A DNA stretch of 64,000 nt, taken from NCBI RefSeq assembly GCF_003572205.1, contig NZ_QXNY01000003.1, positions 310,001 through 374,000 on the forward strand, given 5' to 3'. The notes under the pieces are model-generated. The model searched no databases. It was not told where the DNA came from and worked only from the letters and a program-made list of their open reading frames with translations. Positions 18,020-27,208 of this stretch are shown piece after piece (within the stretch, counting starts at the first letter, position 1; the number at the start of each line of letters is the position of its first letter). Position numbers and translations under genes: made by a program. This DNA is from Algihabitans albus (GTDB lineage: Bacteria; Pseudomonadota; Alphaproteobacteria; Kiloniellales; DSM-21159).

Positions 18020-18862
18020 GTGAGACTTACCCGTTTTGGCACGCCAGGGGCCGAAAAACCGGCGATTTTGGACAGCGACGGCCGTCGGCGCGACCTGACG
18101 GGCATCGTATCGGATGTTACCGGCGCCGCCCTGTCGCCCGGGAGTTTAAGGCGGTTGGCGGAGGTCGATCCGGCGGGACTGCCGGCCGTTCCCGAGAGCG
18201 AACGCTGGGCTCCCTGCGTCGGCGGTATCGGCAAGATGATCTGCATCGGACTGAACTACGCCGACCATGCCGAAGAGTCCGGAATGGAGGTCCCCCCGGA
18301 ACCCGTAGTCTTCTTCAAGGCGACCAGCGCGATCTGCGGTCCCTACGACGAGGTCGAGATTCCGCGCGGTTCGACCAAGACCGACTGGGAAGTTGAGTTG
18401 GGTGTCGTGATTGGCACGCGCGCCAAGTACGTCACGCCCGAGGCGGCGATGGATCACGTCGCCGGCTATTGCATCGTCAACGACGTGTCCGAGCGCGATT
18501 TTCAGCTGCAACGCGCCGGGCAGTGGGTCAAAGGCAAGAGTCACGACACCTTCGGACCGCTCGGCCCCTGGCTGCTCACCGCCGACCAGGTGACCGATCC
18601 GCAGGACCTTGCGATGTCCTTGAGCGTCGACGGCCATCGCTACCAGAACGGCTCGACACGGACGATGGTCTATCGGGTCGATCACCTGATCAGCTACCTC
18701 TCCGGCTTCATGACGCTGGAGCCGGGTGACGTCATCTCAACCGGAACTCCGCCCGGCGTCGGCGCCGGCCAGAAACCGCCGGTGTTTCTGCGACCCGGCC
18801 AGGTGATGGAGCTGTCCGTCGAAGGCCTGGGCACACAGCGGCAAAAGACGGTGGCAGCCTGA
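18020..18862 (+). CDS. FAH-family hydrolase, probable 2,4-diketo-3-deoxy-L-fuconate hydrolase
   Basis: This 280-residue protein has the compact fumarylacetoacetate-hydrolase fold, with metal ligands E124, E126 and D155 in DWEVELG and VNDVSERD. Such enzymes split C-C bonds of acylpyruvates. Next to a keto-deoxy-fuconate dehydrogenase the expected reaction is cleavage of 2,4-diketo-3-deoxy-L-fuconate to pyruvate and L-lactate; ureidoglycolate-lyase-like annotation is common for this family. The GTG at 18020 is chosen because GAGGAG lies five bases upstream and the sequence then matches the family N-terminus. The gene ends 26 bp from the convergent glycerol-phosphate dehydrogenase. Confidence 0.85.
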   Translation: MRLTRFGTPGAEKPAILDSDGRRRDLTGIVSDVTGAALSPGSLRRLAEVDPAGLPAVPESERWAPCVGGIGKMICIGLNYADHAEESGMEVPPEPVVFFKATSAICGPYDEVEIPRGSTKTDWEVELGVVIGTRAKYVTPEAAMDHVAGYCIVNDVSERDFQLQRAGQWVKGKSHDTFGPLGPWLLTADQVTDPQDLAMSLSVDGHRYQNGSTRTMVYRVDHLISYLSGFMTLEPGDVISTGTPPGVGAGQKPPVFLRPGQVMELSVEGLGTQRQKTVAA

Positions 18863-18888
18863 AGGCGGTGATTTCCTGGAGCAGCCTT

Positions 18889-20406
18889 TCAGGCCGCCAC
18901 CTTCATTTCCATCCAGTTGGCGAAGGCGGTACGTTGAACCTCGCTCAAGAAGAGACCGTGCTTGGTACGACGCTCCAGAACGTCTTCGGGCGTGCGTGCC
19001 CATTCGCGCTCGATCAGCCAACGGACTTCGCGTTCGTAGAGGTGACCGCCGAAGCAAAGGCCCAAGTCGTCCAGCGACCCAACTCCTTCGATCAGCCGCT
19101 CGGCATCGGTGCCGAAGGCCCGTGCGTAGTGGCGAGCCAAGGTTTCCGGTAACCAGGGATGCGCCGCAGAGAAGCCGGAGAGCCAGCCTTCGAAGTCGGC
19201 ATCGGGAATGTCTCCGCCTGGGAGCGGCGCCGAGGCTGTCCAAGGTTCGGTCATGTGGGGGAAGAAGGGCTTGAGGCGCTCCAGTGCCGCCTCCGAAAGC
19301 TTCCGGTAGGTGGTGATTTTGCCGCCGAACGCGGACAGGATGGGTGCGCGGCCCTCGCCACCGTCCAACTCGAGCTCATAGTCGCGCGTGACCGCGGACG
19401 CACCCTTGCTTTCATCGTCGTCGAATAACGGGCGGACGCCGGAGTAGTCCGCCAGGACGTCGTCTGGCGTCAGGGCCGTCTCGAAGTAGCGGTTCAGAAC
19501 TTTCAACAGATAGTCCACCTCCGCCTGTTCGATCGCCACGTCTTCGGCCCGTCCTTCGAACGGGATATCGGTCGTCCCGACCAGAGCCAGATCTTCGAGA
19601 TAGGGATTCACGAAAATCAGCCGGCGGTCGGTATTCTGCAGGACATAACCATGCTCGCCCCGCCACCAGCGCTTTAGGATGATGTGACTGCCCTTGACGA
19701 GACGGACGCGCCGCTGCGCGTTCACGCCGACGACGTTCCCGAGCACCGTCTCAACCCAGGGCCCCGCCGTATTGACCAAGGCGCGTGCCATCACGTTGCG
19801 TGTCGTCCCAACTCCCTCATCCTGCAGCACCACCCGCCACAACGCACCTTCGCGACGCGCCGAAACGCAGGCGGTGCGGGTCACCACCTCTGCACCCAAA
19901 CGCGCCGCGTCCACGGCGTTCGACACGACGAGACGCGAATCGTCGACCCAGCAGTCGGCGTATTCGAAGGCGTTACGGAAACTCTCGCGCAAGGGAACTC
20001 CTTCCGGCGCCGCTCGCAGGTTGATCGATCGGCTGCGCGGCAGACGCTTACGCCCACCGAGGTGATCGTACAGAAACAGGCCGAGCCGAATCAGCCAGCG
20101 CGGTCTCTGCTCGGAACTGTGCGGCAGAATCAGACGCAGCGGCCACACGATGTGCGGCGCGGCGGCCAGCAGAACCTCGCGTTCGATCAGCGCCTCTCGG
20201 ACCAACCGGAACTCATAGTATTCAAGGTAGCGCAAACCGCCGTGGATGTACTTGCCGGACCGGGAGGACGTGCCCTCCGCCAAGTCGCCTTTCTCGCAGA
20301 GCAGGACGGACAGACCGCGCCCGGCTGCGTCACGGGCTACACCGGCACCATTGACACCACCCCCAATAACCAGAAGGTCGACGGTCCGCTCCACCTCTTG
20401 CGTCAT
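18889..20406 (-). CDS. glpD: FAD-dependent glycerol-3-phosphate (or erythritol-phosphate) dehydrogenase
   Basis: This 505-residue flavoprotein has the FAD dinucleotide fold VIGGGVNGAGVARDAAGRG at the N-terminus, the IHGGLRYLE motif and the GlpD C-terminal helical domain. It oxidises glycerol-3-phosphate, passing electrons to quinone at the membrane. The rhizobial erythritol-phosphate dehydrogenase EryB belongs to the same family and cannot be separated by eye. It is the last gene of the minus-strand polyol operon, 109 bp after the hydroxyacid dehydrogenase. In rhizobia glpD accompanies the GlpSTPQV glycerol ABC system, which this operon resembles. Confidence 0.85.
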   Translation of the reverse strand: MTQEVERTVDLLVIGGGVNGAGVARDAAGRGLSVLLCEKGDLAEGTSSRSGKYIHGGLRYLEYYEFRLVREALIEREVLLAAAPHIVWPLRLILPHSSEQRPRWLIRLGLFLYDHLGGRKRLPRSRSINLRAAPEGVPLRESFRNAFEYADCWVDDSRLVVSNAVDAARLGAEVVTRTACVSARREGALWRVVLQDEGVGTTRNVMARALVNTAGPWVETVLGNVVGVNAQRRVRLVKGSHIILKRWWRGEHGYVLQNTDRRLIFVNPYLEDLALVGTTDIPFEGRAEDVAIEQAEVDYLLKVLNRYFETALTPDDVLADYSGVRPLFDDDESKGASAVTRDYELELDGGEGRAPILSAFGGKITTYRKLSEAALERLKPFFPHMTEPWTASAPLPGGDIPDADFEGWLSGFSAAHPWLPETLARHYARAFGTDAERLIEGVGSLDDLGLCFGGHLYEREVRWLIEREWARTPEDVLERRTKHGLFLSEVQRTAFANWMEMKVAA

Positions 20407-20515
20407 GGCGTGAAACCTCTCTCCAGGTTGGCGGCGGCTCGCGCCGGCGCGGGAAGAAACAGGCCCTTGCCATCGGCCCGACGGAGAGTGTGTCGACCGT
20501 GGTTCATGGCCGCCC

Positions 20516-21559
20516 TCAACATCGATTCAGCGGAGGTTCGCCGGCGATATGGCGGCGTACCTCCTCGGCGGCGCTGCGCGCGGCGATCCGGACGGTCTTG
20601 AGTGACGCGCCGGCGATATGCGGCGTCAAAGTCACGTTGGATAGCCCGAGCAAGGGCCAATCGGCCGGCACCGGCTCGACCGCGAAGGTTTCCAGCATGG
20701 CCCCACGCAGATGGCTGGTGGCAAGCGCCCGATAGAGCGCCTGATAATCGACCAACGGCCCCCGCGCCGTATTCACCAGCACGGACCCGGGTTTCATGCG
20801 GGCAAGAGCCGCAGAGTCGATGAAACCCGTTGTCTCGTCTGTGACTCGGGCGTGCAAAGTGACGATGTCGGCTTCGGCGAGGAGTTCGTCGAGCGGCAGC
20901 AGACGCACGCCGTCGGCGACATCGACCGGGTCGAGCTGAACATAGGGGTCGGCGACCAGGACGCGCGCACCGAAGGCCTTCAGCAGCCGCACCACACGTG
21001 TCCCGATCGCGCCGTAACCGACCACTCCGACCGTCAGTTCGGACAGTTCTTCGCCAACAGTGTCTGCTCGGTAAAGATCTCCGCGCCAGCTCCCTTGGCG
21101 CAGGGCATCGTGACCGCGGGTGATGTTGCGCGTTTCTGTCAGAATCGCACCCAGCGTAAACTCCGCAACCGCCGAGGCGTTGCGTCCCGGTGCATTGACA
21201 ACGGTTACGCCGCGTGCCCTCGCTGCTGCCATGTCGATGTTGACCGGCCCGCCGCGCGTCACGGCGACCAACCTCAAGTCGGGGAGTCGGTCCAGCATGA
21301 CGGAGGACAAAGGAGCAAGATGCGTTACGAAGACAGGGGCGTCGGCGACATGTTCGATGACGCGCTCGGGCTCACCCATGTACTCCTTCAGTCCCTGCAA
21401 GCTAGAGACGCCGTTTCCAGACTGCACCATAGGTTCGTCCGGCCACGGCAGCTCCAAGGAGCGGCAGCGCACGGCGCCGCCGCAAACCTTCGACAGCTCC
21501 TCTTCGAAGATGGCCGGCAGCATGAAGCGGTCGCCAATGATCGCTACATCGATCTTCAC
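20516..21559 (-). CDS. D-isomer-specific 2-hydroxyacid dehydrogenase family protein
   Basis: This 347-residue NAD-dependent enzyme has the Rossmann motif GYGAIG (181-186) and the catalytic residues R266 (NTARGP), E295 (AVEP) and H314 (TPHIAG). Family members interconvert 2-hydroxy and 2-keto acids. The start overlaps the FGGY kinase stop by four bases, so the two are translationally coupled. A hydroxyacid dehydrogenase is not part of the classical glycerol or Brucella erythritol pathways, so this operon may degrade an oxidised polyol or sugar acid. The substrate cannot be assigned. Confidence 0.8.
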   Translation of the reverse strand: MKIDVAIIGDRFMLPAIFEEELSKVCGGAVRCRSLELPWPDEPMVQSGNGVSSLQGLKEYMGEPERVIEHVADAPVFVTHLAPLSSVMLDRLPDLRLVAVTRGGPVNIDMAAARARGVTVVNAPGRNASAVAEFTLGAILTETRNITRGHDALRQGSWRGDLYRADTVGEELSELTVGVVGYGAIGTRVVRLLKAFGARVLVADPYVQLDPVDVADGVRLLPLDELLAEADIVTLHARVTDETTGFIDSAALARMKPGSVLVNTARGPLVDYQALYRALATSHLRGAMLETFAVEPVPADWPLLGLSNVTLTPHIAGASLKTVRIAARSAAEEVRRHIAGEPPLNRC

Positions 21560-23124
21560 GCCGTCCCCTCCGTCCCGCTCCGCACCTCCGCGAGTTCACT
21601 CCAGATGGGGCGAAGCGCATGCCGCGTCTCCTGGTAGACGTGAAAAAGCGACTCATACTGAGTCGCCAGTTCGTCGTCGCTTCCGTCCGGCGGCCCCAAA
21701 AGCGGTGTCACCCAATCGGCAACGCAGGTCGAAAGATCCGAATAGAAGCCTTGCTGTACCGCGGCGATCATGACGGCACCGGCGGCGCCCGCCTCGGCGC
21801 GTTCGACCGACCGCACAGGCGCACGCAGTACAGCCGCCAGAATTTGCCGCATGGCGCGGGACTGTGCCGCGCCACCGGTCACGCGGATCTCCGACGGTAT
21901 GGGACCCAACGCCTCGTAACAATCGCGAGCGGCGAAGGCGAGGCCTTCGTATACGCTGCGCAGCAGATCGAAGAAGCCGGTCGTCTGGTCCAGACCCGTG
22001 AAACTGGCGCGGGCGTCCGGATCGGTGAAGGGTCCCCGCTCCCCTGCAGCCGAAATGTAGGGATGATAGAGTGCCGCTGCCGGACGCGCCGCCAGAACCC
22101 GCGCGTCCAACCCCTCCAGCAGATCGCGGCGGCTACGGGTGACGCAGCCAAGCGCCAGCACTTCGCGGGCCAGATCGAGCATCCAATCGAGGTTCAGCGT
22201 CGCCGCCATGTTGGTCTGCATCTGCGCATAGGCCTGGCCGGGAAAGGCCATGGTGTAGCCGCAGCGCTCCGGGTTCAGACGAACCTCTTCAGCGGAAGCG
22301 GCGAAGCGCATGTGCATTCCCGTGGAGCCGAGCACGCTCATGCCGGGCCGCACATCGGGATCGCAGAGCCCGCCGCCGAGAGCGGAGCACATGATGTCCA
22401 CATACCCCAGGATCACAGGCAAACCGGCCTTGAGCTCAAGCGCCTCGGCGGCCGCAGACGACAGCGCGCCCGCCGTTCGCGCGCCGTCGAGAATCGGCGG
22501 CAAGAGGCCTTGCTGATCGACCAGGTCGAGGGCTTCGAATACCGCATTCGAGTAGGTCCGCGTGCGGAAGTCGCCAAAGGTGAAAACACCCTCGGTCGGG
22601 CAGGTCGCACGTTGGCCGGTGAGCCGGAAGTAGATCCAATCCTTGGGGTGCAGAGCGGTCGCGGCACCTGCGAGAAGCTCCGGAGCCTGGCGTTTCATCC
22701 AGCGGAGCTGCGTTCGCATCTGACAGGCGTTCACGCCAGTCGCGGTGATGCGATAGATCAGCTCCGCCTCCGGCGATCCCTCCAGTGCTCGCACTTCCTC
22801 GGCCGCGCGCGCATCGAGCCAGATCCAACCGTCATGTACCGGCTCACCGTCTCGGTCGATCAGCCAACAGCCATCACCCTGTCCGGTGACGGCGAGCGCG
22901 GCGACTCGCTCCGACAGACCGGGATAGCGTTCGAGCAGCATGCGCAACACCGCCACGACATCGCTCCAGGTCCGCGTCATGTCCTGCTCCGCACCGCCGC
23001 CTGGCAGTCTGCGATAGGCGTTTGGGCGACTGGCCATTCCGATCTGGCGGCCATCCGCCTCGAAGGCGACGACCTTGATCACCGAGGTCCCACTGTCGAC
23101 ACCAATGAACACCGGGCTTCTCAC
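21556..23124 (-). CDS. FGGY-family carbohydrate kinase (erythritol kinase-like)
   Basis: The 522-residue protein shows the two-domain FGGY kinase layout, with the N-terminal phosphate loop GVDSGTS (residues 8-14), the catalytic aspartate in LGYVDIMCSALGGG and the C-terminal ATP-site segment RVTGGAAQSRAMRQI. The sequence style is nearest to erythritol kinase EryA and AI-2/xylulose kinase-like groups. It would phosphorylate the imported polyol or its derivative. ATG 23124 overlaps the stop of the ABC ATPase by four bases, and its own stop overlaps the next gene. The combination of kinase, GlpD/EryB-like enzyme and SorC regulator favours a tetritol or glycerol-like substrate. Confidence 0.82.
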   Translation of the reverse strand: MRSPVFIGVDSGTSVIKVVAFEADGRQIGMASRPNAYRRLPGGGAEQDMTRTWSDVVAVLRMLLERYPGLSERVAALAVTGQGDGCWLIDRDGEPVHDGWIWLDARAAEEVRALEGSPEAELIYRITATGVNACQMRTQLRWMKRQAPELLAGAATALHPKDWIYFRLTGQRATCPTEGVFTFGDFRTRTYSNAVFEALDLVDQQGLLPPILDGARTAGALSSAAAEALELKAGLPVILGYVDIMCSALGGGLCDPDVRPGMSVLGSTGMHMRFAASAEEVRLNPERCGYTMAFPGQAYAQMQTNMAATLNLDWMLDLAREVLALGCVTRSRRDLLEGLDARVLAARPAAALYHPYISAAGERGPFTDPDARASFTGLDQTTGFFDLLRSVYEGLAFAARDCYEALGPIPSEIRVTGGAAQSRAMRQILAAVLRAPVRSVERAEAGAAGAVMIAAVQQGFYSDLSTCVADWVTPLLGPPDGSDDELATQYESLFHVYQETRHALRPIWSELAEVRSGTEGTA

Positions 23125-24248
23125 GCCAAGCGACCTCCATGGCTGACGGCGGCTCCATTCCCGGCATCGAAGAAGTGAAGGTCTTCAGGTGCCAGGGCTA
23201 CAGCGACTCGCTCGCCGGGACGTACAGTGGCGCGGCGGTGCTCCACAGCCACCAGCACCCCGCCGGCGAACTCCGCTGCGATATGGGACTGGTCGCCGAG
23301 CCACTGGTTCACCGTGACGGTCGCCGGCACCCCCTCGGCGACCAGCCGAACCGCATGCGGCCGCACCCCGATCGCGATCTGGCCATGTTCCAGGAGCCGC
23401 GCGTGCACCGACTCTTCGAAGGCCGCGGCGGCATAGTTCAGCTCGGCACCCTCGCCCAAGCGCAAGCGCAGACGACCGTTCCCGCCACCGACCTTTGCGA
23501 CAAAGACGTTCATCGGCGGCTCGCCGATAAAGGTTCCCGTGAAGAGATTTGCCGGCCGGTCCTTCAGAACAGCCGGCGTCGCAAACTGTTGCAGTAGGCC
23601 GCCTTCCATCACCGCAATGCGGTCGGCCAGCGCATTCGCCTCGGTCTGGTCATGGGTGACCAGGATAGCGGTCATGCCGCGTTCCTTGATGTGATGTTTG
23701 ATCCGGCCACGCAGCAGCGCACGCAGTTGCGGCTCGAGCTGACCCATCGGCTCGTCGAGCAGGTGGAGATCGGCGTCGCGGACGAGCGCCCTGCCGAGAC
23801 TGGCGCGCTGCTGCTGACCGCCCGAAATCGAGGAGGGGTATCGCTCGAGGATGTCCTCGATTTCCAGAAGCCGTGCGATCTCCTCGACGCGGCGCGTCGT
23901 CTCCTCGCGTCTCAGCTTCGCAGACTTCAGTGCGAAGGCGATGTTCTCGCGCACCGTCAAAGGCGGATAGAGCGAATAGCCCTCGAAAGCCATCGCGACA
24001 TTGCGCCTGGCCGGGGCCAGGTCATGGATCTCCCGACCCTTCAGGCGAATTTGGCCTGCCGTTACCTCCTCGAACCCGGCGATCATCCGCAGGGTCGAGG
24101 TCTTTCCACAGCCGGACGCGCCCAACAGGGCGACGATCTCACCCGCAGCGACCTGCATCTTTAAGCCATGTACAGCCTGCACGGGATGCGCACTTCCGGG
24201 ATTGTAGATCTTGTCGAGTCCCTCGAGGATCAAAGCCGCCTCGTTCAT
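23121..24248 (-). CDS. ABC transporter ATPase, GlpT-like, with altered Q-loop
   Basis: This 375-residue MalK-type ATPase has Walker A GASGCGKT (43-50), signature ISGGQ (141-145), Walker B with catalytic glutamate E166, and switch histidine H199, followed by a TOBE regulatory domain. The Q-loop glutamine is replaced by glutamate E89 (AMAFEGYSLYPP), and the D-loop reads GQLEPQ instead of the usual SNLDAK. It pairs with the ATPase encoded immediately upstream; the genes overlap by four bases. Two unlike ATPases also occur in the rhizobial GlpS/GlpT glycerol importer. The retained E and H suggest that its own Walker site hydrolyses ATP. Confidence 0.85.
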   Translation of the reverse strand: MNEAALILEGLDKIYNPGSAHPVQAVHGLKMQVAAGEIVALLGASGCGKTSTLRMIAGFEEVTAGQIRLKGREIHDLAPARRNVAMAFEGYSLYPPLTVRENIAFALKSAKLRREETTRRVEEIARLLEIEDILERYPSSISGGQQQRASLGRALVRDADLHLLDEPMGQLEPQLRALLRGRIKHHIKERGMTAILVTHDQTEANALADRIAVMEGGLLQQFATPAVLKDRPANLFTGTFIGEPPMNVFVAKVGGGNGRLRLRLGEGAELNYAAAAFEESVHARLLEHGQIAIGVRPHAVRLVAEGVPATVTVNQWLGDQSHIAAEFAGGVLVAVEHRRATVRPGERVAVALAPEDLHFFDAGNGAAVSHGGRLA

Positions 24249-25363
24249 GCTGCGGCTCCTCTCACATCAGCACCGCGCCGGTTCGGATCGATCCTCAACC
24301 CGGTTTCACGATCGAACAGCAGCGCATGCGCGCTGTCGACGGCGATGTGCGCTATTCCGTCAGTCGGTCCAGGCTGGCCGGATGGGCGCGAGACCAGGAT
24401 CTCGCGCCCGCGGGCGGTGGTGACCAGGGTCACGATCTTCTCGTTGAGCGGCGTTTCCGCTTCGATGGTGACCGGAATGGCGCCGGCATCGCCGGCCTCG
24501 ACGAAGCGGATCGCCTCCGGGCGGAGCCCGAGCGAGCAAGCCCTGCCGATGGCGTGACCGAGCCCCGGATCGATCGGTGCCCTGAGCTTCGACAGACGTA
24601 CGAAGGGACCTTGAGCATCTTGCTCGGGCACAACGTCGAGGACATTGATGGTCGGATCGCCGAACAGACGCGCGATCTCCAGCGAGGCAGGTGAGAGATA
24701 AATCTCCTCAGGGGTGCCGAGTTGCGCGATGCGGCCGCGAAACAACACCGCGATACGGTCCGCTAGCGCCATCGCCTCCTTGTAGTCTTGGGTAACATAG
24801 AGCGTGCTCGCGCGCTCCGCCGCGAGCAGTCGCGGCAGCTCCAGCCGCATCTCGAAGCGCAGCTTGGCGTCGACATTGCGCAGCGGATCGTCGAGCAGCA
24901 GCAGAGACGGAGCCCCGGCCAGCGCGCGAGCGAGGGCCGTGCGCTGCTTCTGACCGTTGGAAAGAGCACGCGGCTTGTGGGTGAGCACCTGGTCGATCTT
25001 GAGCAGGCGGGCGACCCGATCCACCCCCTCGCGCACCCGCTCGGTGGGCCTGCGCTTGGCCGCCAAGGGACTGGCGATGTTGTCGAAGGCGTTCATATGC
25101 GGAAAGAGAGCGAAGTTCTGGAAGGCCATACCGATATCGCGCAGCTCGGGCGGAACGTCGAGCATGTTCCGACCGTTGAGGCGTAGGGTGCCATCGTCGG
25201 GCTCTATGACACCGGCGATCAGGCGCAGCAGAACCGTCTTGCCGGCACCCGACGGGCCGAAGAGAACCAGGGTTTCCCCCTCTGCCAAGCTCAGGGACAC
25301 ACCGTCAAGCACGGTCTCTTTCTTGTAGCGCTTAACGATATCAAGAAGCTCGATGGCCGCCAT
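24245..25363 (-). CDS. ABC transporter ATPase, GlpS-like, with a degenerate catalytic site
   Basis: This 372-residue MalK-type ATPase has Walker A GPSGAGKT (36-43) and Q82, but several key residues deviate. The signature is LSNGQ (134-138), the Walker B glutamate is replaced by D159 (LLLLDDP), and the switch histidine is replaced by Q192 (YVTQDYKEA). A TOBE domain follows. Together with its partner it would form a heterodimer with one weak and one active nucleotide site. It lies three bases after the inner-membrane permease gene and overlaps the second ATPase gene. The altered residues lie in an otherwise intact frame, so this is not decay. Confidence 0.85.
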   Translation of the reverse strand: MAAIELLDIVKRYKKETVLDGVSLSLAEGETLVLFGPSGAGKTVLLRLIAGVIEPDDGTLRLNGRNMLDVPPELRDIGMAFQNFALFPHMNAFDNIASPLAAKRRPTERVREGVDRVARLLKIDQVLTHKPRALSNGQKQRTALARALAGAPSLLLLDDPLRNVDAKLRFEMRLELPRLLAAERASTLYVTQDYKEAMALADRIAVLFRGRIAQLGTPEEIYLSPASLEIARLFGDPTINVLDVVPEQDAQGPFVRLSKLRAPIDPGLGHAIGRACSLGLRPEAIRFVEAGDAGAIPVTIEAETPLNEKIVTLVTTARGREILVSRPSGQPGPTDGIAHIAVDSAHALLFDRETGLRIDPNRRGADVRGAAA

Positions 25364-25366
25364 GAC

Positions 25367-26224
25367 TCACCCTTTCACCGCGCCGAGCGACAGTCCCTCG
25401 ACGAGATAGCGTTGCGCGTAGATCGCAAGTGCGAGGGTCGGCGCGATCGACAGGACGATGGCGGCGGCGATCTGCCCGAACTGAATGCCCGAGGCGGTCA
25501 CGAACGCGAGCGCGCCAACCGTGACGGGCTGCTTATCCGCCGAACCGAGCACGAGAGCGAAAACGAAGTTGTTCCAGGCGAAAATGAATGCCAGCAACCC
25601 AGCGGCGGCGATGCCCGGTCCCGCCAGCGGCAGGGCGATCTTGCGGAAGGTCGCGAACCAGGAATGGCCGGCGATGCGATAGGCGTACTCCACGTCCGCC
25701 GGAATGTCCTCGAAGTAGCCGCGCACGATCCAGAGAATCAGAGGCAGGCAGATCAGTTGGTAAACCCAGATCAAGCCAATGTAGGTATCGGCCAGCCCGA
25801 CATCCTGAAAGTAGAGCGCCAGCGGCAGAACCACGAGAAGCGGCGGCGCGAAGCGAAACGACAGCAGGGTGAAGGCAATGTCCTCCGATCCCCGGAACTT
25901 ATGACGTGCAAAGGCATAGGCGGCCGGAACGCCGAGCAACAATGCCACCGCAACCGATGAGACAGAGAGGATCACCGAGTTCTTCAGGTTCTGCATGAAG
26001 GAGATGTCGAGGGTTCCGGCCGCCGTCTCGAGCCGGCCCGTCAGCAGGGCCACGTAGTTGGATAGGGTCGGAACGAAAGCCATCGAGGGTGGATTGCGCA
26101 GAATCGTCTCGTTCGTCTGGAACGACATCAGGAGAATCCAGAAGATCGGGAAGATGAAGAACAAGACGACTGCCGTGATCGCAATACCGCGCAGGACCCG
26201 TTCCAAAATCGAGGTGTGTTCCAT
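25367..26224 (-). CDS. ABC transporter permease, MalG type
   Basis: The 285-residue inner-membrane protein has six predicted helices and the cytoplasmic coupling (EAA-like) loop EYAYRIAGHSWFATFRKIALP, which touches the ATPases. It belongs to the carbohydrate-uptake-1 permeases. It lies three bases downstream of the MalF-type permease and three bases upstream of the first ATPase gene. The loop starts E-Y-A-Y-R-I-A-G rather than the common E-A-A-x-x-D-G, the second A and the D being replaced, as is seen in glycerol-type systems. Confidence 0.88.
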   Translation of the reverse strand: MEHTSILERVLRGIAITAVVLFFIFPIFWILLMSFQTNETILRNPPSMAFVPTLSNYVALLTGRLETAAGTLDISFMQNLKNSVILSVSSVAVALLLGVPAAYAFARHKFRGSEDIAFTLLSFRFAPPLLVVLPLALYFQDVGLADTYIGLIWVYQLICLPLILWIVRGYFEDIPADVEYAYRIAGHSWFATFRKIALPLAGPGIAAAGLLAFIFAWNNFVFALVLGSADKQPVTVGALAFVTASGIQFGQIAAAIVLSIAPTLALAIYAQRYLVEGLSLGAVKG

Positions 26225-26227
26225 CGC

Positions 26228-27154
26228 TCAAGCCTCTCCGTGGGTGCGCTCGCGCAACCGCAGCCAATTCTTGATGAACAGGTTGGAGATGGCGAAGGTG
26301 ATCGCCCAGAGAATCAGCAACAGCGCAGCCGAACGGCCAACGTTGGTCGACTGGAAGAAGTTCAGGTAGGCCTCGACCTGAAACACCATCAGCGTGTCAC
26401 CGGGGCCGCCTTGAGTCATGGCATAGACGATGTCGAATTGCTGGATCGATTCGAGCACACGGAAGAGCGCGGCCGTCAGGATGTAGGGCGTGAGCATCGG
26501 CAGGGTGATGCGCAGGAAGACGAAGCTGCGCGGCACGCCGTCGAGCGCCGCCGCTTCGAAAGGTTGGCGTGGCAGGCTGCGCAACCCGGCCAGAAGCAGG
26601 ATCATGATGAAGGGCGTATAGACCCAAGTGTCGACCAGGACGACCGTCAGCAGGGCCGTATCTGGTGAGGAGGCCCAGCGAAAGTCCTCGAAACCGAGCA
26701 AAGAAACGAAGTAGCTGAGGATCCCGAAATTCGGGTTGGTCATCAGCTTCCACATCAGAGCCGCCAGCGCGGGCGCCGTCATCAGCGGTAGCAAGAGCAT
26801 GATCGAGACGAAATTGTTGAGCCGCGTCCGCTTCTGCAGCAACAACGCGATTCCCAGGCCAAGCAAAAGCTGCAGGCCCACGGTCAGAATCGTATAGGAG
26901 AGCGAGACCTGAAGCGTGTTCCAGAAACTGGGATCGGTCAGCAGCTGCCAGTAGGTCTCGCCCCAATTCATCTCCCGTGCCCAAGGCTGGCTCAAGCGAT
27001 AACGCTGAAGCGAGTAGTAGACGGCAGTGAAGAAGGGGATGAGAATCCCAATGCACACCAGCAACGCAGGCAGGCTCAACAGATAGGGTAAGGCGCGCGC
27101 ACCGATCCGGAATCGGCGGCGCGTCAGACTGTCCAACTCGGCGGTTGCGGCCAT
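26228..27154 (-). CDS. ABC transporter permease, MalF type
   Basis: This 308-residue inner-membrane protein has six predicted helices and a canonical EAA loop (PFEAAALDGVPRSFVFLRI). The start ATG at 27154 gives the typical short cytoplasmic N-terminus; a longer frame to 27235 adds 27 residues that overlap the stem-loop and look non-coding. It forms the channel together with the MalG-type permease. A 13-bp stem-loop lies between it and the binding-protein gene. Confidence 0.88.
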   Translation of the reverse strand: MAATAELDSLTRRRFRIGARALPYLLSLPALLVCIGILIPFFTAVYYSLQRYRLSQPWAREMNWGETYWQLLTDPSFWNTLQVSLSYTILTVGLQLLLGLGIALLLQKRTRLNNFVSIMLLLPLMTAPALAALMWKLMTNPNFGILSYFVSLLGFEDFRWASSPDTALLTVVLVDTWVYTPFIMILLLAGLRSLPRQPFEAAALDGVPRSFVFLRITLPMLTPYILTAALFRVLESIQQFDIVYAMTQGGPGDTLMVFQVEAYLNFFQSTNVGRSAALLLILWAITFAISNLFIKNWLRLRERTHGEA

Positions 27155-27208
27155 GGGGGCGTCCGTCGCTAGGCGGCTGTATGATGGCTCAGGGCTGGGC
27201 CGACGGCG

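Noticed and set aside
24245-25363. ABC ATPase as a pseudogene because of missing catalytic residues
   Set aside because: The frame is complete, translationally coupled on both sides and all other motifs are intact; the changes fit an asymmetric ATPase pair.
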